64,000 bases of DNA from Sphingomonadales bacterium Ga0077559 (GCA_001464315.1 LNFK01000034.1:40428-104427), one strand, 5' to 3'. Counted from the first letter of the stretch, positions 47,083 through 56,120 are shown. Notes: a model not told the origin generated them from the sequence alone. Numbers and translations: made by a program.

Positions 47083-48336
47083 ATGGCTCTCGTTGAAATC
47101 AACTTTGACGGTATTATTGGCCCGAGCCACAATTACGCAGGCCTAAGCCTGGGCAATATCGCATCATCAAGCAACGCGGGCGCGGCTTCGCAACCGCGTG
47201 CGGCGGCATTACAAGGCGTCGAAAAAATGCACGCCAATTTGCGGTTGGGTCTGGCGCAGGGCTTTTTTATGCCGCTGGATCGGCCAAACACGGCTTGGCT
47301 GGCTGGCCTTGCTACGGATATGGAACATGCCGAACCGCATATCCGCGCGGCCGCCTTCTCAGCCTCGGCGATGTGGGCGGCCAATGCTGCCACCGTTTCC
47401 CCCGCCCCTGATACAGCAGACGGTCGGTGCCACTTGTCCGCTGCCAATCTGCTTACCATGGCGCACCGGAGCCATGAATGGCACGGAACACTTGCCCAGC
47501 TAAAGCTGGCCTTTTCCGACGAGCAGCATTTTGCCGTCCATGCTGCGGTGCCGCCGCCCTTTGGCGACGAGGGCGCAGCCAATTTTATGCGGCTTTGCCC
47601 CTCGCACGGTGAGGCTGGCATCGAGATTTTCGTATACGGCAAGGCAGGTGGCCCCTTCCCCGCCCGCCAGCATATTGAATCGTCAAAGGCCATCGCGCGT
47701 GCACACCGGCTTGATCCGGCAAAGACCTTGTTCGTGCAGCAATCCGAAATCGCGATAGCCGCAGGCGCATTCCACAATGATGTCGTCGCGGTCGCCAACG
47801 AACGCGTGCTGTTTACGCATGAACAGGCGTTTGAATTTCCCGATCAAACCTACGCCGATATCAAACGTCTGATGCCCGATGCGGAAATCATCATTGTGCC
47901 TGCTGACCACATCAGCCTTGCCGACGCCATTCAAAGCTATTTGTTCAACGCGCAGTTGGTGACGCTGCCGACCGGAGGAATGGCGCTGATACTGCCCAGC
48001 GAGGCCGAGGCCAACGAACGTGTCTGGAGCTGGTTAAGCGAAATGGTCGCAGGCAATGGCCCGATCCGTGAACTGGTTCCCGTCGATGTCCGGGAATCAA
48101 TGGCCAATGGCGGCGGCCCCGCCTGCCTGCGGCTTCGCGTGGTCGCGGATCCCGCGACGGTCGATGCGCGATTTATCGCCAACGAATCAAAGCTCGACCA
48201 GATTGCCGGGGTAATCGCGGCGCATTGGCCTGAAACTATTACACCCGACCAACTAGGAGACGCGAGGCTGATCCGTCAGATTCAAAATGCACGCGCGGAG
48301 CTCTTGCAAGCGTGTGATCTGACCGAACTCAAATAA
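47083..48336 (+). CDS. astB: N-succinylarginine dihydrolase
   Basis: Second AST step: removes two ammonia and CO2 to give succinylornithine. The opening EINFDGIIGPSHNYAGLSLGN and the catalytic regions HNDVVAVANERVLF (His) and MANGGGPACLRLRV (Cys) are intact. Length 417. Genes for AstC, AstD and AstE are not in the window. Confidence 0.96.
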   Translation: MALVEINFDGIIGPSHNYAGLSLGNIASSSNAGAASQPRAAALQGVEKMHANLRLGLAQGFFMPLDRPNTAWLAGLATDMEHAEPHIRAAAFSASAMWAANAATVSPAPDTADGRCHLSAANLLTMAHRSHEWHGTLAQLKLAFSDEQHFAVHAAVPPPFGDEGAANFMRLCPSHGEAGIEIFVYGKAGGPFPARQHIESSKAIARAHRLDPAKTLFVQQSEIAIAAGAFHNDVVAVANERVLFTHEQAFEFPDQTYADIKRLMPDAEIIIVPADHISLADAIQSYLFNAQLVTLPTGGMALILPSEAEANERVWSWLSEMVAGNGPIRELVPVDVRESMANGGGPACLRLRVVADPATVDARFIANESKLDQIAGVIAAHWPETITPDQLGDARLIRQIQNARAELLQACDLTELK

Positions 48337-48430
48337 CCGTCGAGTATTTTTACAAACACCGCATCCATTAACCATTATGACCCCAGCTTTTCCTGAACTG
48401 GCACAGGGATTGCTCTATATTTTCTTAACT

Positions 48431-48655
48431 ATGAAAAAAATAGCGCGCCTGTTCACAATCAAGACCAAATTGGAGGTCTTCCTTATCACCTACGCGCTTG
48501 GTTTGGGCGCGGTAATGCGGGGGCAGGAATATATGCAACAATATCCCGGCAATATCGGAAAGGTTTTTTTCGTGCTGTGTACAGGCGCCGTTTTCATGGC
48601 CTCAGCAAAAATGCTCGAAGCAGTAGAATTTCAAAGCGCTTTCGGGGTGGATTAG
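48431..48655 (+). CDS. Small two-helix membrane protein
   Basis: The 92-residue track ORF probably begins at the internal ATG (48431), giving 74 residues: MKKIARLFTIKTKLEVFLITYALGLG, an amphipathic part RGQEYMQQYPGNIGK, and a second membrane segment VFFVLCTGAVFMASAKML. It resembles short conserved sphingomonad proteins, but I know no function. The ribosome binding site is weak. Confidence 0.6.
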   Translation: MKKIARLFTIKTKLEVFLITYALGLGAVMRGQEYMQQYPGNIGKVFFVLCTGAVFMASAKMLEAVEFQSAFGVD

Positions 48656-48663
48656 GACCAAGG

Positions 48664-48799
48664 ATTCTGTTGCTCGGCGCGTATTTGCTGACGCATTTTC
48701 GAACCGAAAAACCGGTTTCCTTTTTTTGAAAATGCTTGGGTGGGGGGCTTCTGTTGCTCGGCGCCCCCCGGGCCGCCGTAACTATTCTGTTGCCCGGCC
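48664..48799. repeat. Three copies of a 14-16 base direct repeat next to ssrA
   Basis: TTCTGTTGCTCGGCGC or a close variant occurs at 48664-48680, 48749-48764 and 48784-48799 (the last as TTCTGTTGCCCGGCC). Copies two and three lie at or just beyond the 3' end of the tmRNA coding piece. A hairpin with arms GCATTTTC/GAAAATGC lies between copies one and two. Confidence 0.7.
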
Positions 48800-49080
48800 A
48801 GTCCAGCCGCGTTCTTTTAGTGTAAGTTCAGACCGTGAGGCCCAAAATTACGCTGCGAGAGCAAGTGCTTCGTTATCGTTTGCACCTATTGGTTGTGAAC
48901 CATTTCACGGCTTATTCATGCCGGGCAAAAACAATGCTTTTGAACACACGTCGATCCTAGTTCAGCCCCTTCAGGACCCCTGAATATCAGGGATTTTGGT
49001 GGAGCTGCCGGGTACCGCCCCCGGGTCCGCTGTATCTATTACACATCGCCATTTATCGCCATAGCCGGGCGAACCCGGCA
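48750..49080 (-). ncRNA. ssrA: Permuted two-piece tmRNA
   Basis: On the minus strand the acceptor piece comes first: T-arm CCGGG-GGCGGTA-CCCGG, acceptor strand CAGCTCC, then ACCA ending at 48997. After a 27-base spacer the coding piece starts at 48969 with GGGGCTGAACTAGGATCGAC; GGGGCTG pairs with CAGCTCC, including the G-U pair at position 3 recognised by AlaRS. The tag frame at 48883-48848 reads ANDNEALALAA-stop. CCGTGA before and TCACGG after the tag can pair as P5. A possible -10 (TATATG) at 49092-49087 suggests a 5' end near 49080; the 3' limit is approximate. Confidence 0.92.
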
Positions 49081-49124
49081 ACGACCCATATAGGCGCTTT
49101 TTGGTGAATGGGAAGTGAAGGCGT

Positions 49125-49457
49125 TTAAAGACCCTGCATATTCCGACTTTCAGCCGGAATATGCACCACCAACCCATTGAGTTCGGGCGTCAGGACGATC
49201 TGGCAGGACAAGCGGCTGGTCCGCCTTGCGCCGCTGGCTAGATCGAGCATATCTTCTTCGTCTTCGACCGCGCAGGGGAGTTTGTCGAACCAGTTCTTGT
49301 CGATGATCACATGGCAGGTCGAGCACGCCATCTGTCCCTCGCACGTGCCCTCGAGCGGCTGACCAGCGGCTTGCGCGACTTCGAGCAGGCCCTGCCCTGC
49401 TTCGGCTTGCACTTCTTGCCGTTCGCCATCAGCGCTGATGAAGGTCACATTGATCAT
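49125..49457 (-). CDS. [2Fe-2S] ferredoxin, adrenodoxin type
   Basis: Electron carrier of 110 residues. The cluster ligands are in the pattern C-x5-C-x2-C (GTCEGQMACSTCHV), with a fourth cysteine in RLSCQIVLTPEL. This is the Isc/adrenodoxin type, which supplies electrons for iron-sulfur assembly or P450 systems. It overlaps the upstream cysteine desulfurase stop by four bases, favouring a role in cluster assembly. Confidence 0.92.
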   Translation of the reverse strand: MINVTFISADGERQEVQAEAGQGLLEVAQAAGQPLEGTCEGQMACSTCHVIIDKNWFDKLPCAVEDEEDMLDLASGARRTSRLSCQIVLTPELNGLVVHIPAESRNMQGL

Positions 49458-50500
49458 AACATCGCCTCTGCAGCCCAGTTAATTGTCGCAGCAGCAATGT
49501 CAATTTCTTCAGGTGTCGTATAGCGGCCAAAGCCAAGACGAATTGATGATTTCGCCTGTGCGTCAGTAAGGCCAATCGCGCGAAGGACATGGCTCGGGCG
49601 GCCTGAACCGCTGGCGCAGGCAGAGCCTGCCGAAAAGGCAAGATTGCGGCATTCTGACATCAGCCGCCCTACATCGACACCGTCGCGGCGAATATTGAGA
49701 TTGCCTTTGTAGCGATGGGTGAGCGGGCCATTGATCGTCCAGTCGGCGAATGCGGCAATAGCGCGGTCCCACAGCGCCGAAACATGCGCTGCGTCTGCTA
49801 CCATACGCTCCGCAGCCAGTTTCGCCGCTGCCCCAAAGCCTGCGCATAAAGCAGGCGATAGTGTTCCCGAGCGAAGCCCTTGTTCTTGGCCCCCGCCATG
49901 CATCTGCGGTTCCAATTTTATCCCGTCACGCACCCAAAGCGCGCCGATGCCTTTGGGGCCAAATATTTTATGCGAAGAAATCGCGATCATGTCAGGGCCA
50001 TCGGGAATAGGCATCCGGCCATAGGCTTGGACAGCGTCGCATAAAAACACTCCGCCTTGGGCATGCGCGGCTGCGGCGAGTTCGGCGACGGGCTGTATGG
50101 TTCCGATTTCGTTATTGATGAGCATGACTGCCGATAGTCCGGAGCTGATATAACCTATATCGGCATTTCCGTCGGAGCCGACCGCAAAGCTGGTTCCGCC
50201 GAGATGCTCCACGCAATCCAGAACCGCAGCATGCTCGGTTGCGGCGGCAATGATCGGCATGCCGGACCCTTTGATCGCCAGATTGATCGACTCAGTCGCA
50301 CCACTGGTAAAAATCACCCGCCCGCCGCTCGGCAATAGCGCCGCGACCTGCTCGCGCGTGACCTCGACCGCGGCCGCCGCCGCCCTGCCCGCTGCATGGA
50401 CGCTGTGCGGATTGGCGAAGCCGCCCTTGAGCCAAGGCTCCATCGCGGCAAAGGCTTCGGGCGCGAGCGGTGTCGTCGCCTGATAATCGAGATAGATCAT
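49454..50500 (-). CDS. Cysteine desulfurase, NifS/IscS family (second of two)
   Basis: PLP enzyme taking sulfur from cysteine. It starts MIYLDYQATTPLAPEAF; the PLP lysine is in AISSHKIFGPKGIG, the persulfide cysteine in AGSACASGSGRPSHVL, and the histidine stacking on PLP in AATEHAAVL. The start at 50500 overlaps the upstream desulfurase stop (ATGA), replacing the longer track start. Length 348. All key residues are intact. Confidence 0.9.
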   Translation of the reverse strand: MIYLDYQATTPLAPEAFAAMEPWLKGGFANPHSVHAAGRAAAAAVEVTREQVAALLPSGGRVIFTSGATESINLAIKGSGMPIIAAATEHAAVLDCVEHLGGTSFAVGSDGNADIGYISSGLSAVMLINNEIGTIQPVAELAAAAHAQGGVFLCDAVQAYGRMPIPDGPDMIAISSHKIFGPKGIGALWVRDGIKLEPQMHGGGQEQGLRSGTLSPALCAGFGAAAKLAAERMVADAAHVSALWDRAIAAFADWTINGPLTHRYKGNLNIRRDGVDVGRLMSECRNLAFSAGSACASGSGRPSHVLRAIGLTDAQAKSSIRLGFGRYTTPEEIDIAAATINWAAEAML

Positions 50501-51537
50501 ACCGCCTTGGCCCGCTTTGAAATCGAGCGCCACACGTCCAGGAAATGCATGATATCAGCTTCGCAGGTTTCCGGTCCAAAACTGACGCGAATGACCTCGG
50601 ACGCCGCAACGGCATCCCAGCCCATAGCCCCCAGCACGTGGCTCGTCTTTAGCGTTCCTGAGGAACAAGCGCTTCCTGCCGAAACCGCGATACCTGCCAT
50701 ATCGAAATTGATAAGCTGGCTTGATGCGGCAATGCCGGGCATCCGGTAGCTGCCGATGGTTGCAAGCCTCTTGCTGGCAGCAGCGACGATCTCGCCGCCC
50801 TCGGCCAGCAATGCGTCTTCCAGCACAGTTCGAAGTTTTTTGTTCTGTTCGAGCCAGCCAAAACCCTTCTCCAGCGCTGCACCAAAACCAATCGCGGCGG
50901 GAAGATTTTCAGTCCCGCGCCGGTATCCCTGTTCCTGACCGCCCGTCGGCTGCAACAAACCCAGATTGCGCGTCAGCAACGCGCCAATGCCAGGAGGCCC
51001 GCCCAGTTTATGCGCGGACACCGCAATGAGGTCTGCATCCGGCAACGCAAGCTTGCCTGCGCTTTGCGAGCAATCTGCGAACAAAGTACCCCCCGCTGCC
51101 TTCACCGCATCATAAACCGCATCCAAGGGCTGGATAACGCCAGTTTCATTGTTGACCGACTGGACGGCATATCGGACCGGTTCTGTGATTGCCGACAACT
51201 CGACATATCCGTTTTCATCGACGCGCAAGTGCTCAGCCGATGCAACACCCAGCACCGCGTCATGTTCGACCGCGCTGGCAATCGCCTCGCCTCCGCGCAA
51301 GGCAATCGCAATGGCTTCGCTTGCGCCGCTCGTGAGGATAACCTCGCCATCCCAACCCAGCACTGCCGCGATCCGTTCGCGCGCATCCTCAAGCGCTGCA
51401 CGCGCCGCGCGCCCTTCATTATGCGGTGACGACGGGTTCGCCCAATATTCCAAGCCTTCCATCATCGCCGCACGCGCCGCGCCCACCACCGGCGTAGTTG
51501 CGGCATGATCGAGATATATGCGGGGGCGCGGAGGCAT
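50497..51537 (-). CDS. Cysteine desulfurase, NifS/IscS family (first of two)
   Basis: A second complete cysteine desulfurase: IYLDHAATTPVVGAARAAM, then EHDAVLGVAS, PLP lysine in AVSAHKLGGPPGIG, and catalytic cysteine in SAGSACSSGTLKTSHVLG. Start chosen at MPPRPRIYLDHA (51537); an ATG at 51558 is possible. Length 346. It heads a three-gene chain with four-base overlaps ending in ferredoxin, and diverges from an alpha/beta hydrolase gene. Confidence 0.9.
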   Translation of the reverse strand: MPPRPRIYLDHAATTPVVGAARAAMMEGLEYWANPSSPHNEGRAARAALEDARERIAAVLGWDGEVILTSGASEAIAIALRGGEAIASAVEHDAVLGVASAEHLRVDENGYVELSAITEPVRYAVQSVNNETGVIQPLDAVYDAVKAAGGTLFADCSQSAGKLALPDADLIAVSAHKLGGPPGIGALLTRNLGLLQPTGGQEQGYRRGTENLPAAIGFGAALEKGFGWLEQNKKLRTVLEDALLAEGGEIVAAASKRLATIGSYRMPGIAASSQLINFDMAGIAVSAGSACSSGTLKTSHVLGAMGWDAVAASEVIRVSFGPETCEADIMHFLDVWRSISKRAKAV

Positions 51538-51663
51538 AAACCTGTGCAAGCTTTCCATGACAGTTGCGAAAATCGTGACTGCTTCTATATAGCGCTTCCA
51601 CTTCCTGCAAAGCCCGAACCATCGAGCACTGCGCGCCAATAGTCTTTAGAATCGAAAACACAC

Positions 51664-52320
51664 ATGCCCGCCATTGCTATTCCCGGTCCAGAAGGCCGCC
51701 TCGAAGCCCGTTTCTCGCCGCCGCCGCGCCCGCGTGCGCCGATCGCGATGATCCTGCATCCGCATCCGCAGGCAGGCGGTACGATGAACGACCGTATCAC
51801 GCAGCAGCTTTACAAGACCTTTGTGGCACGCGGCTTCGGCGTATTACGCTTCAACTTTCGCGGCGTCGGACGCAGCGAAGGCGAGTTCGACAATGGCATC
51901 GGCGAATTATCCGACGCGGCATCTGCGCTCGACTGGGTCCAAAGCTTCCACCCCGAAGCATCGACCACCTGGATCGCTGGTTTCAGCTTTGGCGCGTGGA
52001 TTGGCATGCAATTGTTGATGCGCCGCCCTGAAATTCGGGGTTTCATCTCGGTCTCGCCGCCTGCCAACATGTATGATTTCAGCTTCCTGGCGCCCTGCCC
52101 TTCATCGGGGATCATCATTCAGGGCGTGAATGACGAGGTGGTGAACCCGAATGCGGTTCAGAAGCTGGTCGACAAGCTCCGCACGCAGCGGCATATTACC
52201 ATCCACCACGACGAAATCCCCCGCGCCAACCATTTTTATGAGAATGAAATGGATATGCTGATGGCGTCGGTGAACGGATACCTGGATTTCCGCCTGGATC
52301 CTAACTCGCCGATCAAGTGA
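51664..52320 (+). CDS. Alpha/beta hydrolase (COG2945 type)
   Basis: Serine hydrolase of 218 residues. The oxyanion region is LHPHPQAGGTMND, the nucleophile elbow GFSFGAW is near residue 103, the acidic residue is in GVNDEVVNP and the catalytic histidine in PRANHFYENE. Members of COG2945 are cytosolic and of unknown substrate. It diverges from the cysteine desulfurase operon and is followed by a palindromic repeat. Confidence 0.85.
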   Translation: MPAIAIPGPEGRLEARFSPPPRPRAPIAMILHPHPQAGGTMNDRITQQLYKTFVARGFGVLRFNFRGVGRSEGEFDNGIGELSDAASALDWVQSFHPEASTTWIAGFSFGAWIGMQLLMRRPEIRGFISVSPPANMYDFSFLAPCPSSGIIIQGVNDEVVNPNAVQKLVDKLRTQRHITIHHDEIPRANHFYENEMDMLMASVNGYLDFRLDPNSPIK

Positions 52321-52352
52321 CGTGGTTCACGCAGGGAGGCAAAGCTTTTCCA

Positions 52353-52434
52353 CACCCGTCATGCTGAACTTGTCCCAGCATCTTACTTTTCGACGCCGCA
52401 ATTGAGACCCTGAAATAAGTTCTGGGTGACGGTG
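52353..52434. repeat. Imperfect palindromic intergenic repeat
   Basis: Left arm CACCCGTCATGCTGAACTTG and right arm CTGAAATAAGTTCTGGGTGA form an imperfect inverted repeat of about 28 bases per side, with a 25-base centre. From memory this CTGAACTTGTTTCAG-type sequence is common between sphingomonad genes. Confidence 0.8.
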
Positions 52435-52477
52435 GAGAGTATTTCTCGCTGCACACCCTACGCCTCGGCGTGAAAGT

Positions 52478-52684
52478 CTACTTTTGATTGGACGCGCCGG
52501 TCACCAGCGATTGCCCTTTGTCATCCGGCACAACCCAGATCGCGATATTAGCGAAAATCACCAATGCCGCCACGATCATCAGCCACATTTGCTTGCCCGC
52601 TCCTTCGCTGCGCCAGCGCTTCCACGCCCCAAAAAGCAACAAAATAGCCGCAAATGTTGCGAGCGACAGGATGAGATTGGCCAT
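52478..52684 (-). CDS. Small membrane protein
   Basis: A 68-residue protein with two predicted membrane helices, ILSLATFAAILLLFGAWKRW and MWLMIVAALVIFANIAIWVV, joined by a basic loop. The short tail is hydrophilic. I do not recognise the family. It lies alone between the hydrolase and rpiB, on the opposite strand, with no other supported gene in this interval. Confidence 0.65.
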   Translation of the reverse strand: MANLILSLATFAAILLLFGAWKRWRSEGAGKQMWLMIVAALVIFANIAIWVVPDDKGQSLVTGASNQK

Positions 52685-52793
52685 CCCCCAGCATAATCAT
52701 CATGGATAAGCCGCGCAATCGGGCAAATTCGGCATAGCCTTTTTTCGGCACCTCCCCTAATCGGGGCGGGTTCCGACTCATTCAGGATATGCC

Positions 52794-53246
52794 GTGCGTA
52801 TCGCCATTGCCTCAGACCATGCCGCCTTTGAGCTAAAAGCCGCCTTGGCCGACCATGTCCGCGCCGCGGGGCACGAGGTGCAGGACCTCGGGCCGAATGA
52901 CGATAGCTCGGTCGATTATCCCGATTACGGCTATAAATTGGCGTCTGCAATTGCATCAGGCGATGCGGAATGCGGGATCGCATTATGTGGCTCCGGTATC
53001 GGCATTTCGATCGCGGTTAACCGCAACCCAGCCGCCCGCTCTGCGCTTGTTTCCGAACCACTGTCCGCCAAACTGGCACGCGAACATAATGACGCGAATG
53101 TCATTGCGATGGGCGCGCGCCTGATCGGTATCGAAATGGCCAAGGCCTGCGTCGATGTCTTTCTTTCCACAGAATTTGGCGGTGACCGCCACCAACGCCG
53201 GGTCGACAAATTGTCCCACCCGATTACATCCAAGGAGCCAGCATGA
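52794..53246 (+). CDS. rpiB: Ribose-5-phosphate isomerase B
   Basis: Interconverts ribose-5-phosphate and ribulose-5-phosphate. The opening [16 protein letters not shown], the active-site cysteine region [17 protein letters not shown] and the later [17 protein letters not shown] are diagnostic of the RpiB/LacAB family. The start is GTG. Length 150. It overlaps glyA by four bases, as in many alphaproteobacteria. Confidence 0.94.
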   Translation: MRIAIASDHAAFELKAALADHVRAAGHEVQDLGPNDDSSVDYPDYGYKLASAIASGDAECGIALCGSGIGISIAVNRNPAARSALVSEPLSAKLAREHNDANVIAMGARLIGIEMAKACVDVFLSTEFGGDRHQRRVDKLSHPITSKEPA

Positions 53247-54547
53247 GCAGCGCCGCCGCTAACGACATTCAGACAAACGGATTTTTCACCCAAACGCTCG
53301 TCGAGCGCGATCCCGAGATTGCTGGCTGGATTGCCAAGGAGCTTGGCCGACAGCAGGACAAAATCGAACTTATTGCGTCTGAAAATATTACGTCGCGCGC
53401 CGTTCTTGAAGCCACGGGCTCGATCCTGACGAACAAATATGCCGAAGGCTATCCTGGTAAGCGCTATTATGGCGGATGCGAATATGTCGACGAAATCGAA
53501 ACCATCGCGATAGAGCGCGCCAAGAAACTGTTTGGTTGCGAATTCGCGAACGTTCAACCCAACAGCGGCAGCCAGATGAACCAGGCTGTTTTCCTCGCGT
53601 TATTGCAGCCAGGCGACACGTTCATGGGGCTGGATCTCAACTCCGGCGGGCATCTGACCCATGGCTCGCCAGTCAACATGTCGGGCAAATGGTTCAATCC
53701 GGTCGCCTATGGCGTTCGGCGGGACGACCATCTTATCGATATGGACGAGGTTACGCGGATCGCTCGTGAAAATAAGCCAAAGCTGATCATCTGCGGCGGC
53801 ACCGCCTATTCGCGCGGTTGGGATTGGGCGCGCTTCCGCGAGATCGCCGACGAGGTTGGCGCGTATCTGATGGCCGACATGTCGCACATCTCCGGCCTCG
53901 TTGCGGGCGGAGCGCACAGCTCACCGGTTCCGCATGCCCATGTGACGACATCTACCACCCACAAATCACTACGCGGGCCGCGTTCGGGCATTATCCTGAC
54001 CAACGACGAGGTGCTGGCAAAGAAGTTTAACTCGGCGATTTTCCCAGGGTTACAGGGCGGTCCGTTGGTCCATGTCATCGCGGCCAAGGCTGTTTGTTTT
54101 GCCGATGCGATGAAGCCTGAATTCAAAAGTTATGCCGCAAGCGTCGTCGAAAATGCCAAGGCGCTCGCCTCTTCGTTGCAGGAACAGGGGCTCGATATTG
54201 TCTCGGGAGGCACCGACAACCATTCGATGCTGGTCGATCTTCGCCCCAAGCAGGCAAAGGGCAAGCACGCCGAACACGCGCTCGACCGCGCTTCGATCAC
54301 CTGCAACAAGAATTCGATTCCATTCGATCCAGAAAAACCTTTTATCACTTCTGGCCTTCGATTGGGTACACCCGCAGGCACTACGCGCGGTTTTGGTCCG
54401 GCCGAATTCCGGCTTATTGGACGAATGATTGCCGATGTCGTTGAAGGGCTGCGTCATAATGGCGAGGCCGGCGACGGTCAGATCGAAGCACGGATTAAGG
54501 ACGAGGCGGAAGCGTTGTGCGCGCGCTTCCCAATCTATCCCTCTTGA
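53243..54547 (+). CDS. glyA: Serine hydroxymethyltransferase
   Basis: PLP enzyme making glycine and methylene-tetrahydrofolate from serine. The conserved [20 protein letters not shown], the [17 protein letters not shown] segment and the PLP lysine in [16 protein letters not shown] are present. Length 434. With rpiB upstream and nrdR downstream it belongs to the common rpiB-glyA-nrdR cluster, here interrupted by a zinc-ribbon gene. Confidence 0.97.
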   Translation: MSSAAANDIQTNGFFTQTLVERDPEIAGWIAKELGRQQDKIELIASENITSRAVLEATGSILTNKYAEGYPGKRYYGGCEYVDEIETIAIERAKKLFGCEFANVQPNSGSQMNQAVFLALLQPGDTFMGLDLNSGGHLTHGSPVNMSGKWFNPVAYGVRRDDHLIDMDEVTRIARENKPKLIICGGTAYSRGWDWARFREIADEVGAYLMADMSHISGLVAGGAHSSPVPHAHVTTSTTHKSLRGPRSGIILTNDEVLAKKFNSAIFPGLQGGPLVHVIAAKAVCFADAMKPEFKSYAASVVENAKALASSLQEQGLDIVSGGTDNHSMLVDLRPKQAKGKHAEHALDRASITCNKNSIPFDPEKPFITSGLRLGTPAGTTRGFGPAEFRLIGRMIADVVEGLRHNGEAGDGQIEARIKDEAEALCARFPIYPS

Positions 54548-54594
54548 ACTATATAGGTGACTTACCCATCTAATACACAGAAGGGAATTTGACC

Positions 54595-54939
54595 ATGGGA
54601 TTTTGTAACGAGTGCGATGCCGAATACGGGGAAGGCGCAAAGTTTTGCCCGCAATGCGGCGCGAAAACGCCTGAGCAACGTGCGGCAGAGAGCATACCCA
54701 ATCAGGCCAAGCACTATGTCGGCGAGGCAGCGGATGAATTGTGGGGAGCGACCAAGGACGCTTTTCACACGGGCAAGCATTTGGCCGATCAGGATACCGT
54801 GAAGAAGGTCGCGGGCGGTGCCGCGATCGGGGCAGCAGCAGCAGTTATCGCGCCGATCGGCCTGGCCACCGGCGCGCTGATCGGGGCCGGGATTGTCGCT
54901 TATCGGCATGTGAACAAAAAGAAAAATCAGGAAAAATAA
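54595..54939 (+). CDS. Zinc-ribbon protein with a Gly/Ala-rich membrane segment
   Basis: A 114-residue protein. The first 25 residues form a zinc ribbon with two CxxC pairs (FCNECDAEYGEGAKFCPQCG). A helical middle part leads to a small-residue hydrophobic stretch GGAAIGAAAAVIAPIGLATGAL, resembling a glycine zipper, and then a Lys-rich tail KKKNQEK. The ATG at 54595 has AAGGG upstream. It is inserted between glyA and nrdR. Function unknown. Confidence 0.72.
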   Translation: MGFCNECDAEYGEGAKFCPQCGAKTPEQRAAESIPNQAKHYVGEAADELWGATKDAFHTGKHLADQDTVKKVAGGAAIGAAAAVIAPIGLATGALIGAGIVAYRHVNKKKNQEK

Positions 54940-55401
54940 TTGCGCTGCCCATTTTGCGGACATGATGACAGTCAGGTCAAGGACAGCCGTCCAACCGAAG
55001 ATAACAGTGCAATCCGCAGGCGGCGTCAGTGCGAGGGCTGCGGCGGACGCTTTACGACGTTCGAGCGCATTCAGTTGCGCGAGCTGACGGTCATCAAAAC
55101 CGAAGGCAAACGCGAACCGTTCGAGCGGGAAAAGCTTGAACGCTCGCTTTCGGTTGCCTGCCGCAAACGCCCCGTCGATAACGCGCAAATCGAGAAACTG
55201 GCATCGGGCATTCAACGCCAGCTCGAAACATTGGGCGAAAGCGAAATCGAATCGAAGCGCATCGGTGAATTCGTCATGGACGGGCTCAAGGCGCTCGACA
55301 GCGTCGCCTATATCCGCTTCGCCTCGGTCTATAAGGATTTCAGCGAAGCGAAGGATTTCGAAGATTTCGCCGGGAGCGTTGTCGAAGCGGCGAAAAAATG
55401 A
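54940..55401 (+). CDS. nrdR: Transcriptional repressor NrdR
   Basis: Nucleotide-sensing repressor of ribonucleotide reductase genes. The N-terminal zinc ribbon is [16 protein letters not shown] with [14 protein letters not shown], followed by an ATP-cone ([19 protein letters not shown]). The start is TTG immediately after the zinc-ribbon gene, and the protein begins LRCPFCG as is typical. Length 153. It overlaps trmJ by four bases. NrdR boxes would be expected at nrd genes outside the window. Confidence 0.95.
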   Translation: MRCPFCGHDDSQVKDSRPTEDNSAIRRRRQCEGCGGRFTTFERIQLRELTVIKTEGKREPFEREKLERSLSVACRKRPVDNAQIEKLASGIQRQLETLGESEIESKRIGEFVMDGLKALDSVAYIRFASVYKDFSEAKDFEDFAGSVVEAAKK

Positions 55402-56120
55402 GTTCGCCGCCCATCATCATCCTCGTCCGCCCGCAACTCGGCGAAAATATCGGCAAAGCTGCGCGCGCCATGTTGAATTTTGGGCTCACCGAGATGCGTC
55501 TGGTCGCGCCGCGTGATGGCTGGCCCAATCCAGCGGCGGGACCGGCGGCGTCCGGTGCAGATATCGTACTGGCCAATGCGCAAGTGTTTGACACGCTTGC
55601 CGAGGCAACTGCCGACATCAGCCATGTCTACGCAACGACGGTTCGCAAGCGCGGTGTCACCAAGCCGGTTATAACGCCCGAGATGGCCGCTTTGGAAGTC
55701 CTGCAAAACGAGGGCCGAAGTGCGATACTTTTCGGTGCCGAACGGTCCGGTCTCGAAAGCGATGAGGTTACCGTTGCGCGTGCCATCATCACGGTGCCGA
55801 TCAATCCCGAATTCGGCTCGCTCAACCTCGCGCAGGCCGTTATCCTGTGCGCCTACGAATGGTCCAAGACCCAGGCCCTCGCTAGCCCACCAAAGACCGA
55901 TCTCGATCCGCCCGCTTCTCAGTTCGAGCTGGATGGACTGATCACCCAGTTGGACGAAATGCTTCAGCCGCTTGGCTATTTCAGGCCAACTGACCGGGCA
56001 CCAGTCACCCGGCGAACGCTGCGCAACCTGCTCACCAAGCCTGCGTGGAACGCTTTAGAGGTCCGAACCCTGCGCGGAGTCCTGACAACATTGGCCAAAC
56101 ATCGCAGGGAAAGCGACTAG
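55398..56120 (+). CDS. trmJ: tRNA 2'-O-methyltransferase TrmJ
   Basis: SPOUT methyltransferase for position 32 of tRNA. Motifs: [22 protein letters not shown] at the N-terminus, [15 protein letters not shown] near 113, and [21 protein letters not shown] near 137. A C-terminal helical tail follows. Length 240. It is the last gene of the rpiB-glyA-nrdR group, with its stop overlapping the convergent chorismate mutase end by four bases. Confidence 0.9.
   Translation: MSSPPIIILVRPQLGENIGKAARAMLNFGLTEMRLVAPRDGWPNPAAGPAASGADIVLANAQVFDTLAEATADISHVYATTVRKRGVTKPVITPEMAALEVLQNEGRSAILFGAERSGLESDEVTVARAIITVPINPEFGSLNLAQAVILCAYEWSKTQALASPPKTDLDPPASQFELDGLITQLDEMLQPLGYFRPTDRAPVTRRTLRNLLTKPAWNALEVRTLRGVLTTLAKHRRESD

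Noticed and set aside
49004-49038. tRNA-like CCA end read as an independent tRNA
   Set aside because: No anticodon arm or D arm; the partner strand GGGGCTG and the tag frame show that it is the tmRNA acceptor piece.
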